Source: Dyadobacter sp. 50-39
GTDB taxonomy: Bacteria; Bacteroidota; Bacteroidia; Cytophagales; Spirosomataceae
NCBI GenBank assembly: GCA_001898145.1
Contig: MKSR01000040.1
Location: forward strand, 930,001 to 994,000
Length of the DNA: 64,000 nt
Reading direction: 5' to 3'
The position numbers were made by a program, and so were the translations under genes. The notes beneath the pieces are model-generated. The model had not been told where the DNA came from and ran no database searches. It saw only the letters and a list, made by a program, of their open reading frames with translations. Every line of letters starts with the position of its first letter. Within the stretch, counting starts at the first letter, position 1. Below are positions 62,206 through 64,000 of the stretch, piece by piece.

Positions 62206-64000
62206 TTAGAATCCCAGTTTTACGTTAACACCCACCATTCGCTGAGAAGGCGCATTCAGGTTCTCGGTGAATACGTCCGGGTCGGAGAATTTGAACTTGG
62301 TAAACAGCAGTACATTCTGGGCGGTAAGCGCCACACTGGCCGACCGGAGTGTTTTACCCAGAAACTTCGACGGAATTTTATAGGCGGCCGAGAGTTCTCT
62401 CACCTTTACAAATCCCTGTTTCTGAACACCCGCCTCGTCGTCACCTGCCACGGACTGTACGTAATCCTGGTAACCTACCTGCACGTCGTTCGGTGCATAC
62501 TCGCGGCTATCGCTGGTGATGTTGCCGTATTTGTCAAACTGCACGCTTCCGCCGACGACTTTCACACCCTGGCCCACATAATTCGTCTTCCCGTTCACCA
62601 CTTGGTCGTACCGGTACTGATTGTCGGTATCCGGGTTCGAGCCGGTATCGAACATTTTATTGTAAATCTGGTTATACATCAACCCGCCGAAACGGCCGTC
62701 GATGGTCATACCGAACGAGAAATTGCCTACGTCCAGGGTATTGATGAAGCCGAGTGCGAAATTGTAATCGCCATATCCCATTTTACCCAGGTAATCGCCT
62801 TCCACGGGATAACCGTTGTTGTGGATCAGATTGCCCTGCGGGTCGCGGAGCCAGAGGTATTTTTTGTAAACATCCACGCGCTCGCCTTTCTTGGTCCACG
62901 GATCGTCCGACGAATACACCGGATCGATATCCACATAATACATATGCGAAAGCGAGTAGTTGATCGTCGCGTGCCATTCCAGGTTCCTGCGTTTCACGAC
63001 TGACCCGTCGAGCGTGATTTCAAGTCCTCTGCGCGCCCTGGTTTCTTTCGTATTCACGAGGGTAGATGCGAATCCCGACGCGCTTGAAATACTCTGGGCT
63101 TTCTGCTGATTGTAATAATACCTGTTGAAATACGCCACATCCAGGTGCGCACGCTTCCCGAATGCAAACACGCCCGCTCCTATTTCCCATGTGCGCTGCG
63201 AGTTGGGCAGCAGGTTGTTGCCCAGCAACGACGACGGGTAGGTCGACGAATTCAGGTTACCCCACACAGCCGGATTTACCGTGTAGGTACGGTTGGTAGC
63301 AAACACCCCGAGCGGCGATTTGTCGATGGTCCAGGAACCACGGATTTTCAGCATATCGATCTGCGACGGCATCGGCAGGAATTCCGAAAGCAGCACGCTC
63401 GACGAAATGGACGGATAGAAGTACGAACGCGTCGCGGCGGGCTGTGTGGAGCTCCAATCGTTACGCCCGGTGAGGTCAAGGAAAACCGCATCACGCCATG
63501 CGAGCGAGAGCTTGCCGTAAGCACTGTTGATCTGCCGGCGGCTGATCCCTTCCGAGGCAATGATGTTGCCCAGGGACGCTTTCAGCGAATACCAGCCGGG
63601 CACGCTGATGCCGTTTTGCGTTGCGGCGTCGAGGCTGCGGTCCTGGTAGTAGTAAACCGTCCCGCCCGCAAGCGCATCCACGCTGAAATTCTTCAGTTTC
63701 TTGCCGTAGGTCAGGATCAGGTCATTGTTGGTGCTCAATCCCCAGTCTTTATTGATCCCGTAGGTACCCAGCGAGTTGAACGGCACATTGGTCGTGCCCA
63801 CATAAAACCCGCTGCGGTTGGAATTGATACCGATCGGGTTGCGCATAGTCTCTACATTGCTGTAAAAATCGTAGCCCGTCCTGAACAGCAATCTGAGGTC
63901 TTTGCTGAAACTGTAAGTAGCGGCAAAGCTGGCATTGAGCTTGTTCTGGTCGATCCCGTTCAGCTTTTCGTAAGCGATCAGGTACGGATTATCGTACCAG
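62206..64000 (-). CDS. SusC/RagA TonB-dependent receptor, C-terminal part (runs off the window)
   Basis: The frame is open from the right edge; codons before 63891 read WYDNPYLIAYEKLNGIDQNK and continue in frame, so the true start lies outside. About 597 residues of barrel are visible. They include LSLAWRDAVFLDLTGRNDWS, LLSEFLPMPSQIDMLKIRGS, NFSFGMTIDGRFGGLMYNQI, the late-barrel LRSASVALTAQNVLLFTKFK and the terminal VGVNVKLGF. It is the partner of the SusD_2 protein. The transported substrate cannot be deduced here. Confidence 0.93.
   Translation of the reverse strand, partial: WYDNPYLIAYEKLNGIDQNKLNASFAATYSFSKDLRLLFRTGYDFYSNVETMRNPIGINSNRSGFYVGTTNVPFNSLGTYGINKDWGLSTNNDLILTYGKKLKNFSVDALAGGTVYYYQDRSLDAATQNGISVPGWYSLKASLGNIIASEGISRRQINSAYGKLSLAWRDAVFLDLTGRNDWSSTQPAATRSYFYPSISSSVLLSEFLPMPSQIDMLKIRGSWTIDKSPLGVFATNRTYTVNPAVWGNLNSSTYPSSLLGNNLLPNSQRTWEIGAGVFAFGKRAHLDVAYFNRYYYNQQKAQSISSASGFASTLVNTKETRARRGLEITLDGSVVKRRNLEWHATINYSLSHMYYVDIDPVYSSDDPWTKKGERVDVYKKYLWLRDPQGNLIHNNGYPVEGDYLGKMGYGDYNFALGFINTLDVGNFSFGMTIDGRFGGLMYNQIYNKMFDTGSNPDTDNQYRYDQVVNGKTNYVGQGVKVVGGSVQFDKYGNITSDSREYAPNDVQVGYQDYVQSVAGDDEAGVQKQGFVKVRELSAAYKIPSKFLGKTLRSASVALTAQNVLLFTKFKFSDPDVFTENLNAPSQRMVGVNVKLGF

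Overview
The window looks like chromosome of a Bacteroidota bacterium, most likely a Cytophagales member of the Dyadobacter/Spirosoma type. The grounds are three SusC/SusD-type TonB receptor pairs, two ECF sigma/FecR anti-sigma modules feeding SusC proteins with N-terminal STN signalling domains, many secreted glycoside hydrolases, a type IX secretion (T9SS) sorting domain and DUF6443-type RHS proteins. The assignment rests on protein families only. Base composition is moderately GC-rich, with clearly AT-richer islands at about 6.5-8.2, 34.4-39.6 and 49.3-50.7 kb.

Region 1 (1-8.3 kb) is a xylan/glucuronoxylan locus that has lost material. It holds the tail of a sialate O-acetylesterase-type esterase, an intact GH67 alpha-glucuronidase and an intact GH39 beta-xylosidase. 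Around these lie gene remnants: half of an AraD1/GguC-type FAH-fold protein, an SDR without its Rossmann start, a short enolase-superfamily fragment and the C-terminus of a SusD. An XRE-cupin regulator sits at the head. Next come an AT-rich OmpA-domain lipoprotein-like gene, a bacteriocin-type leader peptide start and the decayed C-terminus of an HlyD-type exporter subunit. Region 2 (8.3-20.4 kb) carries a GH36-like glycosidase, a small secreted protein and a complete regulated PUL (ECF sigma, FecR, SusC, SusD, GH95-like).

Region 3 (20.5-27.2 kb) is a four-gene minus-strand operon: ferritin-like protein, LodA/GoxA-like CTQ oxidase, radical SAM-SPASM enzyme, LodB-like flavoprotein. It appears to encode a self-processing quinone-cofactor oxidase with two different maturases. 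Region 4 (27.4-33.5 kb) has a TPR-containing hybrid lipoprotein-like sensor histidine kinase (with a terminal frameshift), a thioredoxin-fold protein lacking CxxC and a GH92 alpha-mannosidase. Region 5 (34.4-39.4 kb) is a single 1643-residue STAND NTPase with about twenty 44-residue helical repeats, a strong candidate sensor for a defence or conflict system.

Region 6 (39.7-49.2 kb) is a second ECF/FecR/SusC/SusD unit followed by a DUF1080 hydrolase, a Gfo/Idh/MocA oxidoreductase and a small lipocalin-like secreted protein. This gene set fits the 3-keto-glycoside route of glycoside cleavage. Region 7 (49.3-60.3 kb) is an RHS toxin-type module with a candidate immunity gene, a large partner protein carrying a recent tandem duplication of Ig/PKD-like plus ricin-like domains, and a T9SS-secreted SdrD-B-like protein. 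Region 8 (60.6-64 kb) is a SusD and the C-terminal part of a third SusC, running off the window. No tRNA, rRNA, CRISPR or insertion sequence was recognised.
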